A DNA stretch of 64,000 nucleotides from Tetranychus cinnabarinus (Eukaryota; Arthropoda; Arachnida; Trombidiformes; Tetranychidae): the NCBI GenBank assembly GCA_022266195.1, contig WHVY01000001.1:9610001-9674000 (forward strand), in the 5' to 3' direction. The notes under the pieces are model-generated. The model did no database searches, was not told where the DNA came from, and saw only the letters and a list, made by a program, of their open reading frames with translations. Numbering within the stretch: the first letter of the stretch is position 1; each line of letters starts with the position of its first letter. Both the position numbers and the translations under genes were made by a program. Shown here one piece after another: positions 25,850-37,699 of this stretch.

Positions 25850-28800
25850 ACCAGCTTCATCAAACTCGCGATTCGACTGATGGTAGTAGTTAAAGAGCTT
25901 AAACTTTTCATCGATAAAATGCTTTGTGGAATCACCAACAGTTCTCTAGATTTTAGTCATTGATTCTTAATATCTCGAATGGTAGCGTTTTTAATTACCA
26001 CTCTTTCACTTAACCAATTCACCTTTTACTGTGGATTGTTGTGTTTAACTTTCTTGGAGAACTAATAACCATAAATCGTTAAAATACAAATGCTCAATCA
26101 AAGATTTCGTAGGTTACCATTCTTCATCTTCCTTGGTCTGCATATTTCAACGTTGCATAAATGTTAGACCAAGATCTTTTTACGAATGATAAACAGCGAG
26201 GTCTTTGATAAAGCATTATTCGATGGATAATAGAGTCACAAATCTACGATTTGCTATCATTTTAAAGGTTTGCGACCTTAAATGTTTATTGCAATTCACA
26301 AAGTCGTTCTTCTATTTTTCTGATTGAAACCTATTTTAAACCATAATTGAAAAACTAATGCAATTTCAAACAAATTTGGTTGATTGTGCATAAAACGAAC
26401 AATTAGTTTGCAGAAAAAATGGAAACTTTCATTATTTTACGAAATGGCACTCGATACAATGGATGGTTTTAAACGCTTTATTATTATTTTTCAGTACAAT
26501 TTCTCATCGTACATATCATCATCATACAGTATTATTTCTTAGCAAATAATTGTCTCAATTTTGATTAGTTTTGCAAATAAAATGCTATTCGCAAACTTTT
26601 GTGCATGTAACTCCAGTGTATAATGAATAGCAAAATTAGCAAATTTCGTATCAATTGTAATGATTTTTGATCGAAGGAAAATAGTTTTTGGACTTTTTAC
26701 ATTCTGAATATCTCTTTTCAATAACTTTGATTGGTTCACTTATGTCTGAATCTTTTCATGATAATTATCATTGTCAGACTTGCTTCAAAGTTGCTGACCA
26801 CATTTTTCCCATAGGAAATTGTGGACTTAAGATGTAACCAGATGAAGCTAATCACAAGGATTGGGCAAGCAAAGAAGAGACAAAACTTATCATCCTTTTC
26901 ATCATAATATTCTTGAAGCTTCTTAGTCTGAACCTTTTTCTTGATCTTTTTTATATCTTTCCCTTTGTTCCTGTGATTTCTGTTTCTTCGTCTTCTTTGC
27001 CATCTTTGAACATTATCTATTATTATAACAAATACTGTCCAGTCCACTTGATTTGATCGTCACATTGACTTGAGTTTTCTTGTCTTCCTTCTTACTTACG
27101 AGTCCGAATCAAAATTGAATGAAACATCTTGATGAGGATGAAGATGATTGTCCTTTAAACATCAGAACAATCTTTCACTTTAATCTGTTTCCATATCAGA
27201 TTGTTCATCCTCATCTTGATTTGAAGCAACACAAAAAGTGTCAAAACAAAAGAGCCAAAAGAAGTGAAAAGAAGAAGAGGAAAAAAATGTCAAAATATTT
27301 AACTTTCATCTTACATACTCAACTTGTTTCATCGTTTTAATTTTATTCACATTTCATCATGTTCACCATGCATTTGTTTTCGCCATAAATCTCATCACAT
27401 TTCCCACTGAGTGAACAACTATTTTACCTGGAAAAAAGGATAATCTTAAAAATGACAAAAAAACAGTAACAATAAAGACCTATTGAAAGGAAAAGGTTAA
27501 CATAAAGCAACAATTTATCGACTGAATTCATTTCAAATTCTCACTGGAGAAACATTGAAATAAAAGTGAAAAGTGATTGGAAACTTATTCAGCGACTAAT
27601 GAAAAGGAATGAAAAGTCGATGAAAGATGAAACTTGGTCAAAGGTGACATCAGAAAATGTTATTGAAAAGACAACTGGAGTTAATTTGGGTTTTGAGGAA
27701 AAGTTCTGGAAATGGTTTTCTTTCATTCAATTGATTCAGATTGTTGTTTATCATTATGATGATGAGGATGAAAAGGATGTTAAAATGAATCCCAAATGTA
27801 AGGGTAAACAGAAAGCAGAGAAAAGTCAATTTAAAGTAAAAGTTGAAAACATGAACATCATTTGACAAAAATGATGGTTACATCCATTAAGATTATACAC
27901 TATTCACCTTATGCTTTACTTTTTTTACACCTTCTTCAAGTTGAGTTTCATGGTAATGATACCCATCATTATAACCTTTACTCTTTCGTCCAATGTTGTT
28001 GCTTCTGTTGTCGTATCAATGAAGCTGAGCAAAGCCTTTTGCCTTTTGTTCAAATGGTTTTAACTAATGGTTTTCATAATGTAATAGACTTGACACCAAC
28101 AAGGAAAGAAACAGGCTAAACATGATAAACATGAATCTCGTTCTGATCAGTGAACATCACTGAATCACTTATTATTGTTACCTTTTCCAGTATTACAAAT
28201 GGTATTAAACGGTTACAACTCGCTTCTCCTTATTTAGTTTCATTCAATTTTACACATTTAGTTAATGAACAAAAACTGTTAACCAATTAATCAAAAACAA
28301 TTTAACAAGTGTTACCAACCATTTTAACCAGAAAAACAAACAGAGAAAATAAAACAAACCAAAAAGTCAAATTTTTTAATTCAATTCTTTTCATCCAACT
28401 GTTTCAGTTCAACATTAATGATTAGTCTGATTGAATGGCTCATGTTTAAATTTCCAGTCTAATTCAAGTGAATTCATAAAAGTTTAGCTTTAAAAAACCA
28501 ACATTTGATTGGAAAAATAAAAGTCTTTGGTTTTGTTTTTTCAATTCAATATGAAATAGCGAAAAATGCTTCAAAGTTTCTGCCAAATCGATTCGACTTT
28601 TCAGTTGTAAGCAAACAAAATAATGTTCAGAAAAACGCAGATCACTTTTAAAACATGATTTACAATCAATAAACACACAAAAGAAGCTTTGATTTCTCGA
28701 AGTTACCCAAAAATCTTTTTCCAAATATTTATTTTCTTATAATTTTGTCTCTTCAAGACTTGATCTTGACTTACAAGCATATTAACCTGACAGAAATGAA

Positions 28801-31800
28801 TCTTCCTCTTGATTCATTTTGCCATGATAATGTCCAAAATTCCCAATGTAAGGTTAGTTTCAGTTTCGAACAACATTTTGTTGAATTTGTTGAACCAATT
28901 AAAGCCATTAGAAGATGTTAAAGTAAAAATTAAGATTTTTTGGCTTCAATTTTCTCGATCAATTTAATTTTAAAGTCAATTCAACTTTGGTTATATTGTA
29001 CTGAATGGCAAAATTATCCCATTAAATGAGAAAAAAGTAAACATGAAAAGGTCACAGATCATTGGCCCTGTAAATCAACATTTACAGAATAATTGTTTTC
29101 TTCGAAAAGGAAAAAAGATTGAAAATTGTGAGTTTCATTGATTTGTCATATTAAACTTCTAATTGTTGAAATGGGTTACAATTTAGTGACAAATGACACT
29201 TGAAAATGTTTTTATTTTTGCCTTGTCAACTTGATAGTTGACTACAAATGGAAAGTGATAAAAGGGAGGAAAAATTTGTGATAAAATGATCCTCTTTTGA
29301 TGATCGGATAACATGATGAGCCTTAAGAACCTCTGGGAGTGCCTATTGTAATAGCCCAAGGGGTTATCCTTTTGCTCATCCTTTTACATCATCAACCGAT
29401 TTTTTATCTTCTTTTATTGTATCAACTTTATATAGAATAGCAAAAAGGTGAAGACCTTTTCCATCAAAAAAGGGCGAAAAAGGTTGAAAGAGGAAAAGTT
29501 TGAAAAGAAAAGATGAAAGTAAAGGAGTGATGATAATGGTGATGATGATGATAATTTTTGATGAAAGTGCTTTCTCGTGTTGAACGATTCTTCAAATCGC
29601 ATTGGACTCAATTGACTCTTTTTTATATGTATTTTTATGTACACAGAATGTGAAATCATTTGACAAGATCGACAACAAACTGTGATCATGAAGAAGCGAT
29701 CAGTTTAACAAATTAGTCTCATGAGCATTTGAAAATATCCAAATAATATCATTTCACTGGAAAAATTATCGATGAAAAGTTGAACGAAGGCGAAAAAACG
29801 ATTTCACTTTTTTCTCGAAAATTTTCACTCATTTTTTAAATTTCATTTTCCTCACAAAATCAATGAATATTAAAGTTTAATTTTGACTCTAAATGATTAT
29901 CAATATTTTCACTCTTCACTCCCAGAACTTTTCACCATTTCCATTGATTACAATTAATTAGTTGAAACATTTGTACAACAATGTATAAGATTGTTGATTG
30001 AAAGTGTTGAATAAATTGTTATCCTAATTAGTATTCATTTTTGTCTGATTAACTTTGGCTTAGCAGAAAAGTTTGCATTTTATTTCCATTTTTGCTCTTC
30101 TTTTTCATTTCAACATTTCATGTTAATATTCATAATAAAGCTGATTAAATTGTAAATGTTATTAAAAGAGAGAAAAGTAGAGAAGAAAGAAAAGGAATTT
30201 AAATGTTTTGCTTCTTCTCGTATTGATCAAAACAGACTGATGAGAGTTGATGAGGATGAGGAAGACATTTACATTTTGACAGAAATTGCAAAAATGTAAA
30301 GGTTGAGATGTTATGAAATGGGAATCAAAAGGGTGGGCTTTTGTGTGGAACCTTTAATAACAGGCAAAACCCATTTTTGGCTTGCCAAAAGTCATCTGAG
30401 AGTTTCAACTTTGTTCATCTTCATCTTTCTCTCTCTTCCCTGCAACTCCTCCTCATCCCTCTGATCATCATCTCTCATCCATTTAAAATCATATGGTTCA
30501 ACCTCTTTCCTGGCCTTTCTTTTTCCCATTTTTAAACCTTTCCTCTTCACTTTCAAGTCCTTTACAGATTACAATTTTTGTGTCTAATATGTTCAACAAA
30601 ATTTCATATTATAATCATCATCATCATCATCAACATTTTCATCATTTTCATCTTTTCCATTTTCATTCTTCTTCTTCTTCTTCAGTAATAATCCTTTGGC
30701 ACATTTAATCTACATTAGTGTCTAATGTTGAAGATGATACTTGAAGTTTGTTAAAATTAACACTCACAACATGATAATGGATATGAAAATGTTTTTCCCA
30801 GTAAAAACTGTGTTCTTCACTCAGAACCGAATTAATTTCAATAATATTTTTCAATTTACAGAAAAAAGTGGATTAAATGTTGAAGAGTGAAAACAATATG
30901 GAAACCTATTAGTTGATCACATTAAAGGCACAACATTAGACGAAACAAATTGATGTAACATTTTGCTTCCTTCATCATTCTTCATCCTATTTATCACTGA
31001 AACAAAAAACTTAATTGTCTTCTTCTTATTCACATTTTCATCTTCAGTTCACTGAGCTTGTCATATTTGGTTCCATATAAAAGCGCTTTCGGCAATTTTT
31101 GCTCTTCTTTTTCTTCTTCTTTTGGGTTCCTCTTTATCCTAAAACAAAAATGGTTTGCTTTTGAGCTTTAATGGTTCAAGTGTCACTTTTGATTCTAATT
31201 CAATAGCAAGAGAAATGATAAAAAAGCAAATGCTAAGAGAAAGTGAAAAGACCAAACCTTTTCATGATCATTGCCTCCGGTTACATGATATGTTATGAGA
31301 CAAAACTCTCAACTAACTCACTTTGATTGTTTGAAATCACGCAATCCCCGTTGGCATAGATTATTTAAGTGTATAAGATCATGTTTATTTGTATTAAAGT
31401 AAAAGTTAAACACAATTAACCTACAGAAAGCAAAAGGTTGAAACGAAACAAGAAAAAGAAATATTAACTTTTTTCAAAAACATATTGTCAATATTTACCT
31501 TTGACACTCTCAGTGTAGACTGACACTTGGACTCATCAACTCACCGAAATAGCCATCAACATCGATTAATATTCACATTAGGCTCAATCTGTTGAGTATA
31601 ATTAAGGAAATCATTTTCATCAGATTACTTAATGACTTTGGTTCAATCTGTTACCAAAGATAATCTAATATCTGGAAAAAAAAGATGAAAGTTGATGGTA
31701 ATGATGAGGAGAGGAACAAAAAAGAGTAAAGAGTTTTGAAGAAGGTTGATTGTAATCAAATGACTACCTTTTTATAATCAAATTAACGGGTTCAACGAAT

Positions 31801-34160
31801 CAATCATCAAGTGATGAAATTGAATGTTTAATTTTGAATCATTTTTTGATCGTTCAGAGTTTATTAAAAATCTTTCGAGCAGAATGTTGGAATGATATCA
31901 ATAACAATATTAAATGACAATTTTCAACACATTTTTTCCTCTTCTTGTTGATGAACTTGAAATTGAAATTTTGCAAGTTGAAGTGAAAAGTGAAGACAAT
32001 TGAAAGATGTTCATTTGATCTCTTTTAATTTCAACTTATCGTCAGTATTTTGAATAGCTTTTTTGTTTACCCTGAGTTTATCATGAAGATGAAGGAAACA
32101 TGCAAAACTCTCAATAATAATGTTTCATGTTTTCATCTCTAGGGAAACCTGAGTAAAGGCAATGGAAACAAAATGATGTAAAAAGATGATGAATGTGAAA
32201 AAGTATAAGAATCATTGAATAAAACAATTATGATTGAAAACTGTTTCTTTGTCATCTTCATTCTTCTTCTTCTTCTTCTTCTTTTCCCTGTTAACATGAA
32301 ATGTATTCCTGAACAAATCTCTTCCAATGATATATTCAAAATAGCAATTTTTCATCTTATTTCTTCTTCTTCTTGTTCATCTTCATTCCTTTGTTACTTT
32401 ACTTTTTTTTCTGGTCTCTTCGAAACTTGTTATTGTTTTCTTATTCAGCTTGTTGGAATGAATTTTTTAAGACATGATAAAACCATGTTCAGAATACTGA
32501 TAACATTTTCTCATCTTCAACACATTGTTATTATGATAAGAAAATGCTGTTATCATGTAAATTGGTGTTCAATTCAGAGGGAAGGTTTAGAGCTTTGAGA
32601 TTTATCATGTTTATTAAAGTATAACTTGAATCTCAATTAACTTTTACGGTTCAACAATGAATGTTGTCATGTATTTCTTGTTGCACTTTGCCTTTCATTA
32701 GACTTTGTTTTGTGTCTCTTTTCTGGTACAGTTAATAATCTGTTTGGTTGTTGTATTCATATTGATAATAAGCATGAAAAAAGTGCAACATTAAGTTGTG
32801 TAAATAAGTGTGTGAATAAGCGTAAATAATCAATTTGTGATTTGTGTTTAAATAACAGGTAATAACTGGTAATAGGTTGTATATTAAATTAAATTTTGAC
32901 CCTTTAAGGCGATTACTTTATTACCTTTTTACAAAGGTTGTTTGACAATTTCAACAGTTTTTGACCTTTTAGGTTTAGATTTTCATCTCTTCGCCTTTTC
33001 CCTTTGTTGGTCCTCCAAGTTGGCCTTTGTTGTTCAATGATATCTAGTTGCTTCTGGATGATTGGAGGAGGAGAAGGAAGATGAAAGTGAGGAAGAAAAA
33101 GATGAAAAATTGAGAAGGATGATTCGGAATAATAATGATAATGAGGATGAAGGGAATGTAATGCGAGATATTGAAGAAAAGACCTTTTCTTTTTGCTATA
33201 ATAGAGAGGCAAAAGTGTAACAAAAGGAGGAAAGATGATAAAGATGAGAGGCCAAAGTGAGAGGTTATTTGGTGAAAGGTAGGGTCAAAGGTTGAACAAT
33301 GTATCAAACAGAGAGGGCAAAGGAGAGAGATGATTTTTTTGACAAATTGTGAGTAACTTAAATTACTCAATGAAAAGCATTGACCAGCAGGAGACATTCA
33401 AATGTAATGTTATAAACCTCTTTTCTTGACTGTTGTTGTTGTTGTCCCTTCAACTGACTGTTGCTGTTTAGCTTACTTATTGTTGGTCTTGTTGATTTTA
33501 ATGGTGTTGTTTAAAACTGTCAAAATAAATTGGCCCAATATTTTCAGGGTTAACCTCTTGCTTTTTTTCATCTTTCCTTACCTTCATCTTCAACCTGATT
33601 TTGATGTTATTGCTTATTGCTTTTTCAGCTTTACCTTCTTTTTTTTTATAACAATCAAATTTCATTACAATAATAGCATTTGGTTTCAACATTTTACAAA
33701 ATATACTCAACCAATCTTTTTATTATCATTATTTGGTCAAAAGGCGTGCTTTTAACATTCAAATATATTATAATATTATATCTTTTTTTCTGACTGTATA
33801 TTTTACTTTGCTTCAAGGATTCATTGTTTATCACTATTCCTATACCTTTTTTTATTATGAGTTATTTTGTGTATTGTGTTGAACCATTTTAACCATTACA
33901 AGGTTTGTTAAGGTTTAAGTTTGGGTTGTTTAGGTTTAAGATGTATTTAAATTGAATGTATTTAAGCATACAATTGAAGCCAAATCAATCAACCAGGTTG
34001 ACTTTCATTTTGGCAGAAAAATTAAACGTATTAAGCTTACCTTTTTTCCCTTTGTTAAGTCAACCTTTACTGTTACATCATCTAAATGACCTTTAACCAG
34101 TTGGTATTTTTGTTTCCTTATTTAATTTTAACTGTTTTAAACTCATTTTCAGGTAAATTG
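25850..34160. other. Gene-poor spacer
   Basis: No supported gene. It includes a pyrimidine-rich tract with a CAT/TTC microsatellite (30410-30690) and a purine-rich tract (33060-33260). There is a small hairpin with CTTGGTCT and AGACCAAG arms at about 26129-26173. The minus-strand frame at 28464-28724 has normal complexity and several Cys residues but starts at TTG and has no acceptor, so it is not called. Confidence 0.5.
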
Positions 34161-34162
34161 TT

Positions 34163-34171
34163 GTTGGTTTA
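34163..34171. repeat. Left target-site duplication of the Merlin element
   Basis: GTTGGTTTA here is repeated exactly at 37160-37168, directly outside the terminal inverted repeats. A 9-bp duplication matches the 8-9 bp known for Merlin elements. Confidence 0.85.
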
Positions 34172-34594
34172 GGAGAAGGTTCCGATTAAGGGACCCGGGC
34201 GGATTTTAGTCTGGATCACAGCCAAGGTACTTTGGATGATGAACTTTTCGAAAATCAAAACCATTTTTTGCGCAAACTTTGCGTCTGCGCACAATCGCTT
34301 CGCAAAGTTGAAAATTAACATGGGCGGCTATGGGAAAATGAAATTTCATTTTTCATCGTTATTTTCATTACTATAAGCCCAGTAAGGAGTGTATTGAGAG
34401 AAAAAAATTTGCTCTCAAATATGCGAACTATGACGACTTGATTCCATGTACGCTAACATGACGAAACGCAAAAAATGATTTTTTTCTAATAACAAAGATA
34501 TGATCTAACTCGAATTATATGATTATTTCCATTACAATGCTCATAAAATTGTGTGCATTATGATAGAGAATTTTTAATACAGATATGCGTGCTA
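34172..34594. repeat. Left terminal inverted repeat of Merlin element
   Basis: Its reverse complement is found at 36741-37159. The match is closest over the segment around TTTTTTGCGCAAACTTTGCG and on through GAAACGCAAAAAATGA, with few mismatches. Bases about 34197-34252 match poorly. The arm ends at CAGATATGCGTGCTA. Confidence 0.9.
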
Positions 34595-34610
34595 GCCCGT
34601 CGAAGTCTAA

Positions 34611-35030
34611 CCTAACCTAACCTAACCTAACCTAACCTAACCTAACCTAACCTAACCTAACCTAACCTAACCTAACCTAACCTAACCTAACCTAACCTAA
34701 CCTAACCTAACCTAACCTAACCTAACCTAACCTAACCTAACCTAACCTAACCTAACCTAACCTAACCTAACCTAACCTAACCTAACCTAACCTAACCTAA
34801 CCTAACCTAACCTAACCTAACCTAACCTAACCTAACCTAACCTAACCTAACCTAACCTAACCTAACCTAACCTAACCTAACCTAACCTAACCTAACCTAA
34901 CCTAACCTAACCTAACCTAACCTAACCTAACCTAACCTAACCTAACCTAACCTAACCTAACCTAACCTAACCTAACCTAACCTAACCTAACCTAACCTAA
35001 CCTAACCTAACCTAACCTAACCTAACCTAA
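34611..35030 (+). repeat. (CCTAA)84 arthropod telomere-type array inside transposon arm
   Basis: Eighty-four uninterrupted perfect copies of CCTAA (TTAGG on the minus strand), 420 bp, start just inside the left inverted repeat and end before AACGATG. TTAGG is the ancestral arthropod telomere unit. The array is interstitial, with transposon and then unique DNA on both sides, so it is not a chromosome end. The equivalent place in the right arm has only about five units. Confidence 0.98.
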
Positions 35031-35318
35031 CCAACGATGAAATGAAATGTAGACCGTTTGCAACTTATCAGGTTGACCAGAGTTCGAGCCTTGTCTAGAG
35101 CTGAAAGCGTTTGAACCTTTCTCTAAGCAGACTAATTGAAGGCAGACGAGAGGTGGATGTATCCTAAGTAAGCGAGAACAAAAGTTGCAACTAACTAATC
35201 ATGTATTATGAAATTTTGTTTCTCTGTTCCGCAAAACGAATGACTGAAAGGCAAACTACAAAAAAAAGCTAATCAAAAAAGCTTAAGAAAAAAAAACACA
35301 AAAATTTTGATCAAATAT

Positions 35319-35325
35319 TTTTATT
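35319..35325 (-). terminator. Poly(A) signal of the transposase
   Basis: On the minus strand an AATAAA lies about 25 bases after the transposase stop codon, suitable for 3' end formation. Confidence 0.5.
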
Positions 35326-35348
35326 AACTTTCAATGAAAATGTTGATA

Positions 35349-36308
35349 TCAATCTGAATCGTTAGAATCAGTTAAGGGTCTCTGTGGAGCTCCCGGGTAA
35401 ATTTTTTTGATATTTTTTAGCAAATTCTCAAATTTGTCAGAATTTTTCTTTTTCATTTCTCTTTTCCAGAGAAATTCACATAAATGAAGATCTAGATTCT
35501 GTTGCATTATGCCTCCTCGTCCAATTGATCTTTTAAGTGACCGCCAACTTGATTCTATATTTTGTGTGTAAGCTCCGGTATTCGGGTCCACAAAATTTTC
35601 GGAATGATTCACAGTTTTATGAATATATCCGTGACTTTCCAGGCTCAAATAACCTCGCCAAAGATCTGTGTGGATCTCTGTGCCAATTTCCACATGCTTA
35701 AGAATCAGAGGCACCAAACTTTCTGCACTTCGCTCATTGTTAGGACAAATTTCCAAGCGATAGCCAGTATTACCTCTCTCAATCATTCCGATTATCCAAT
35801 TACCCTCCACCATCCGTCCTCTATTATACTTTCTTTTTCCGATTTTCGTTTCGTCGATCTCGACGATAATACCAGGACCTCCAATCTTACCAGACGCTTC
35901 ATATAATTCATCGAGAGCAGCCATGGTTACCTCTCGACAATAACTAAATGTATCAGAAACAGTTTCGCGTGATACTCGCGAGCCTTGAAGAATCGAAGAT
36001 TCATTGATTGTTTGCTCGAAACTAAAATTATTTGCAAAGCAATAAGTAATAATAATTCTTTGCCTGATGTCACAGCGCAACTGTTCGAACCATGTGTTCT
36101 TAGCAGCTGCACGTTTGTGGATGTACTCACGACCCTTGACTTTTGTTTTGCAAACAAAATAACCAAACAAAGGTCCATCCACCCAACGTGTGTCCTTTTC
36201 GTGGTCAGTACAAAACGAGGTCATTTTGACCAAGCCTTTTTCAATACAAAATGCTTTAGCGGCTTCCTCACTTTGTATTTTGAGGCACAAACTAAAAAGA
36301 TTAGTCAT
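35349..36308 (-). CDS. Merlin/ISXO2-like DDE transposase, 319 aa
   Basis: It cuts and rejoins DNA at the ends of its own element. The frame is open for 385 codons from an ATG at 36506. The start at 36308 is preferred because MTNLFSL..SEEAAKAF is the usual Merlin N-terminus and the extra upstream 66 residues are low-complexity hydrophobic. From that start: residues 1-70 N-terminal region with Cys33 and Cys53; 71-140 helical region; 141-285 the ISXO2-like/IS1595 catalytic core. The likely catalytic triad is Asp152 (VEIDETKIG), Asp215 (IHTDLWRGY) and Glu252 (QNIESSWRSLKR). The basic stretch after Glu252 and the WKRE segment near 281 are also typical. No frameshift or stop interrupts it. The element's inverted repeats flank it on both sides. 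Confidence 0.92.
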   Translation of the reverse strand: MTNLFSLCLKIQSEEAAKAFCIEKGLVKMTSFCTDHEKDTRWVDGPLFGYFVCKTKVKGREYIHKRAAAKNTWFEQLRCDIRQRIIITYCFANNFSFEQTINESSILQGSRVSRETVSDTFSYCREVTMAALDELYEASGKIGGPGIIVEIDETKIGKRKYNRGRMVEGNWIIGMIERGNTGYRLEICPNNERSAESLVPLILKHVEIGTEIHTDLWRGYLSLESHGYIHKTVNHSENFVDPNTGAYTQNIESSWRSLKRSIGRGGIMQQNLDLHLCEFLWKREMKKKNSDKFENLLKNIKKIYPGAPQRPLTDSNDSD

Positions 36309-36545
36309 TTTAGCAAAAAAAAGAAAAATGGAACTTTTGTAAATTTGAAGTTGAACTGATGAAAGTTGAATTGTAAGTGAAAACAAAGAACGCATCAGCA
36401 TAAAGAAAAATGCAAAATTTTTATCAACCAATGATAGAGCTTGACTGTAAAAAAGCGTAATTTTATTGTATTTTTGACAAATCAAGAAACGAATGTTAAC
36501 GTCCAATAGTGTGCAAGCTTTAACATTTGCGCCATCGTTGATTGG

Positions 36546-36570
36546 TTAGGTTAGCTTAGGTTAGGTTAGG
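36546..36570 (+). repeat. Short TTAGG run in the right arm of the element
   Basis: Five 5-base units (one TTAGC variant) stand at the mirror position of the long CCTAA array, next to ATCAACGATGG read on the minus strand. Another TTAGG lies at 36611-36615. The motif is therefore part of the element's inverted structure. Confidence 0.8.
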
Positions 36571-36740
36571 TAACGTTATGCTATAACAAGTTATGTTAGA
36601 TATGGTTTGGTTAGGTTAGAATTAACAGGTTAGAATCTGTCAAGCAATATGTTTCGTTTCTCAATTCTAGTTATATGATATCTTTGTTCAACTTCATAAT
36701 TTCATTTCTTCAATTTACTATGCATGCAATCAAGTCATAA

Positions 36741-37159
36741 TAGCACGCATATCTGTATTAAAAATTATCATAATGCACTTTATTTTATGAGTATAGTAAT
36801 GGAAATAATCATATAAATCGAGTTAGATCATATCTTTGTTATCAGTAAATTTTCATTTTTTGCGTTTCGTCATGTTAGCGTACATGGAACCAAGTCGTCA
36901 TAGTTCGCATATTTGAGGGCAAATTTTTTTCTCTCAATACACTCCTTACTGGGCTTATAGGAATGAAAATAACGATGAAAAATGAAATTTCATTTTCCCA
37001 TAGACGCCCATGTTAATTTTCAACTTTGACTAGCGATTGTGCGCAGACGCAAAGTTTGCGCAAAAAATGGTTTCGATTTTTGAAAAGTTCATAGTCGAAA
37101 GTACCTACAGGATGAGCAATATCAAAATCTACCAGGGTCCCTTAATCGGAACTTCAGCC
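36741..37159. repeat. Right terminal inverted repeat of Merlin element
   Basis: Reverse complement of 34172-34594. Read inward on the minus strand it starts GGCTGAAGTTCCGATTAAGG, compared with GGAGAAGGTTCCGATTAAGG on the left. Small differences include CTTCGC versus CTAGTC near the inner end of the GCGCA block. Confidence 0.9.
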
Positions 37160-37168
37160 GTTGGTTTA
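37160..37168. repeat. Right target-site duplication of the Merlin element
   Basis: GTTGGTTTA, identical to 34163-34171. Host sequence resumes after it. Confidence 0.85.
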
Positions 37169-37614
37169 TTTTTAAATTTATACAAAATATACAATAAATT
37201 CATTTTCACTTTCAAATTAGGTGGACATTTTTGTACATTTTTGTATCTGTACTCATCTGGATCGGATCTTGTTGGTATTTATCGGGATTCATTTATTTGC
37301 GACATTTTCAGCTGACTGTAAACCCAAATTACAACCCAATAGTCACTATTTATCATTAACATTGTACCAGTAAATGTAGACAATTGTTTTCACTTGATTA
37401 AGATGATGGTCATGATTGTTTAAATGGTAATAGCGTTTTGTTATTCTCTCCTTCAATCAGTCAATCAATTAATCTTAATTAATCAGCGTGTAACATTAAC
37501 ATGTAACCAATCTAATGAAATAGGAGTTAAGTTATTGGTATAAATGGTAAGTCTTGTTTCACCTATCAACTAATTCATTTGTATTAATATCTTATTTATT
37601 TAATTACAATTTAG

Positions 37615-37699
37615 GTATGACATGGCCGGTGGAAGTGGCAAATTAACAGAGAAACTAGAATCAATGGACTATGCTTGTGGATATATTTTATGGTCAAAG
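37615..37699 (+). CDS. Candidate internal coding exon, 28 codons
   Basis: An acceptor (TTTAATTACAATTTAG ending 37614) and a donor (AAG|GTGTGG at 37700) bracket an 85-base exon. Its phase-1 frame reads YDMAGGSGKLTEKLESMDYA then CGYILWSK. The peptide has normal complexity and the exon is richer in GC than its surroundings. The frame also contains ATG at 37622 and stays open to a TGA about 24 codons beyond the donor. No other exon of the same gene was found, and the family is not recognised. Confidence 0.3.

Larger units (their letters stand above)
34172..37159 (-). mobile_element. Complete Merlin (IS1595-like) DNA transposon, 2988 bp
   Basis: The element is bounded by 9-bp direct repeats and has terminal inverted repeats of about 420 bp that start with GG and share GTTCCGATTAAGGGACCC near the tip. 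It encodes one transposase on the minus strand with a DDE triad typical of the ISXO2-like/IS1595 fold, which Merlin transposases share. The left arm contains an expanded (CCTAA)84 array. The right arm has a short mirrored version. The intact ORF, the exact target-site duplication and the near-identical central parts of the repeats suggest a fairly recent insertion. The outer 25-85 bases of the arms are more diverged than the middle. It could still be mobile; that is inference. Confidence 0.92.

Noticed and set aside
33426..33755. 109-codon hydrophobic plus-strand frame
   Set aside because: It is T-rich low complexity and no recognisable domain or splice support was seen.
34611..35030. Chromosome end (true telomere)
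   Set aside because: Transposon sequence and then unique DNA continue on both sides of the array, so it is interstitial.
35081..35101. tRNA B-box-like GAGTTCGAGCC
   Set aside because: No matching A box or cloverleaf could be built, and it lies inside the transposon.
35562..36359. Plus-strand frames of 114 and 124 codons over the transposase
   Set aside because: They are antisense shadows of a clear DDE transposase.
36309..36506. Upstream ATG of the transposase (385-aa form)
   Set aside because: The extra 66 residues are hydrophobic low complexity, and the internal Met at 36308 gives the usual Merlin N-terminus.
37037..37315. 92-codon plus-strand frame at the transposon edge
   Set aside because: It crosses from the right inverted repeat into host DNA and has no coding signature.
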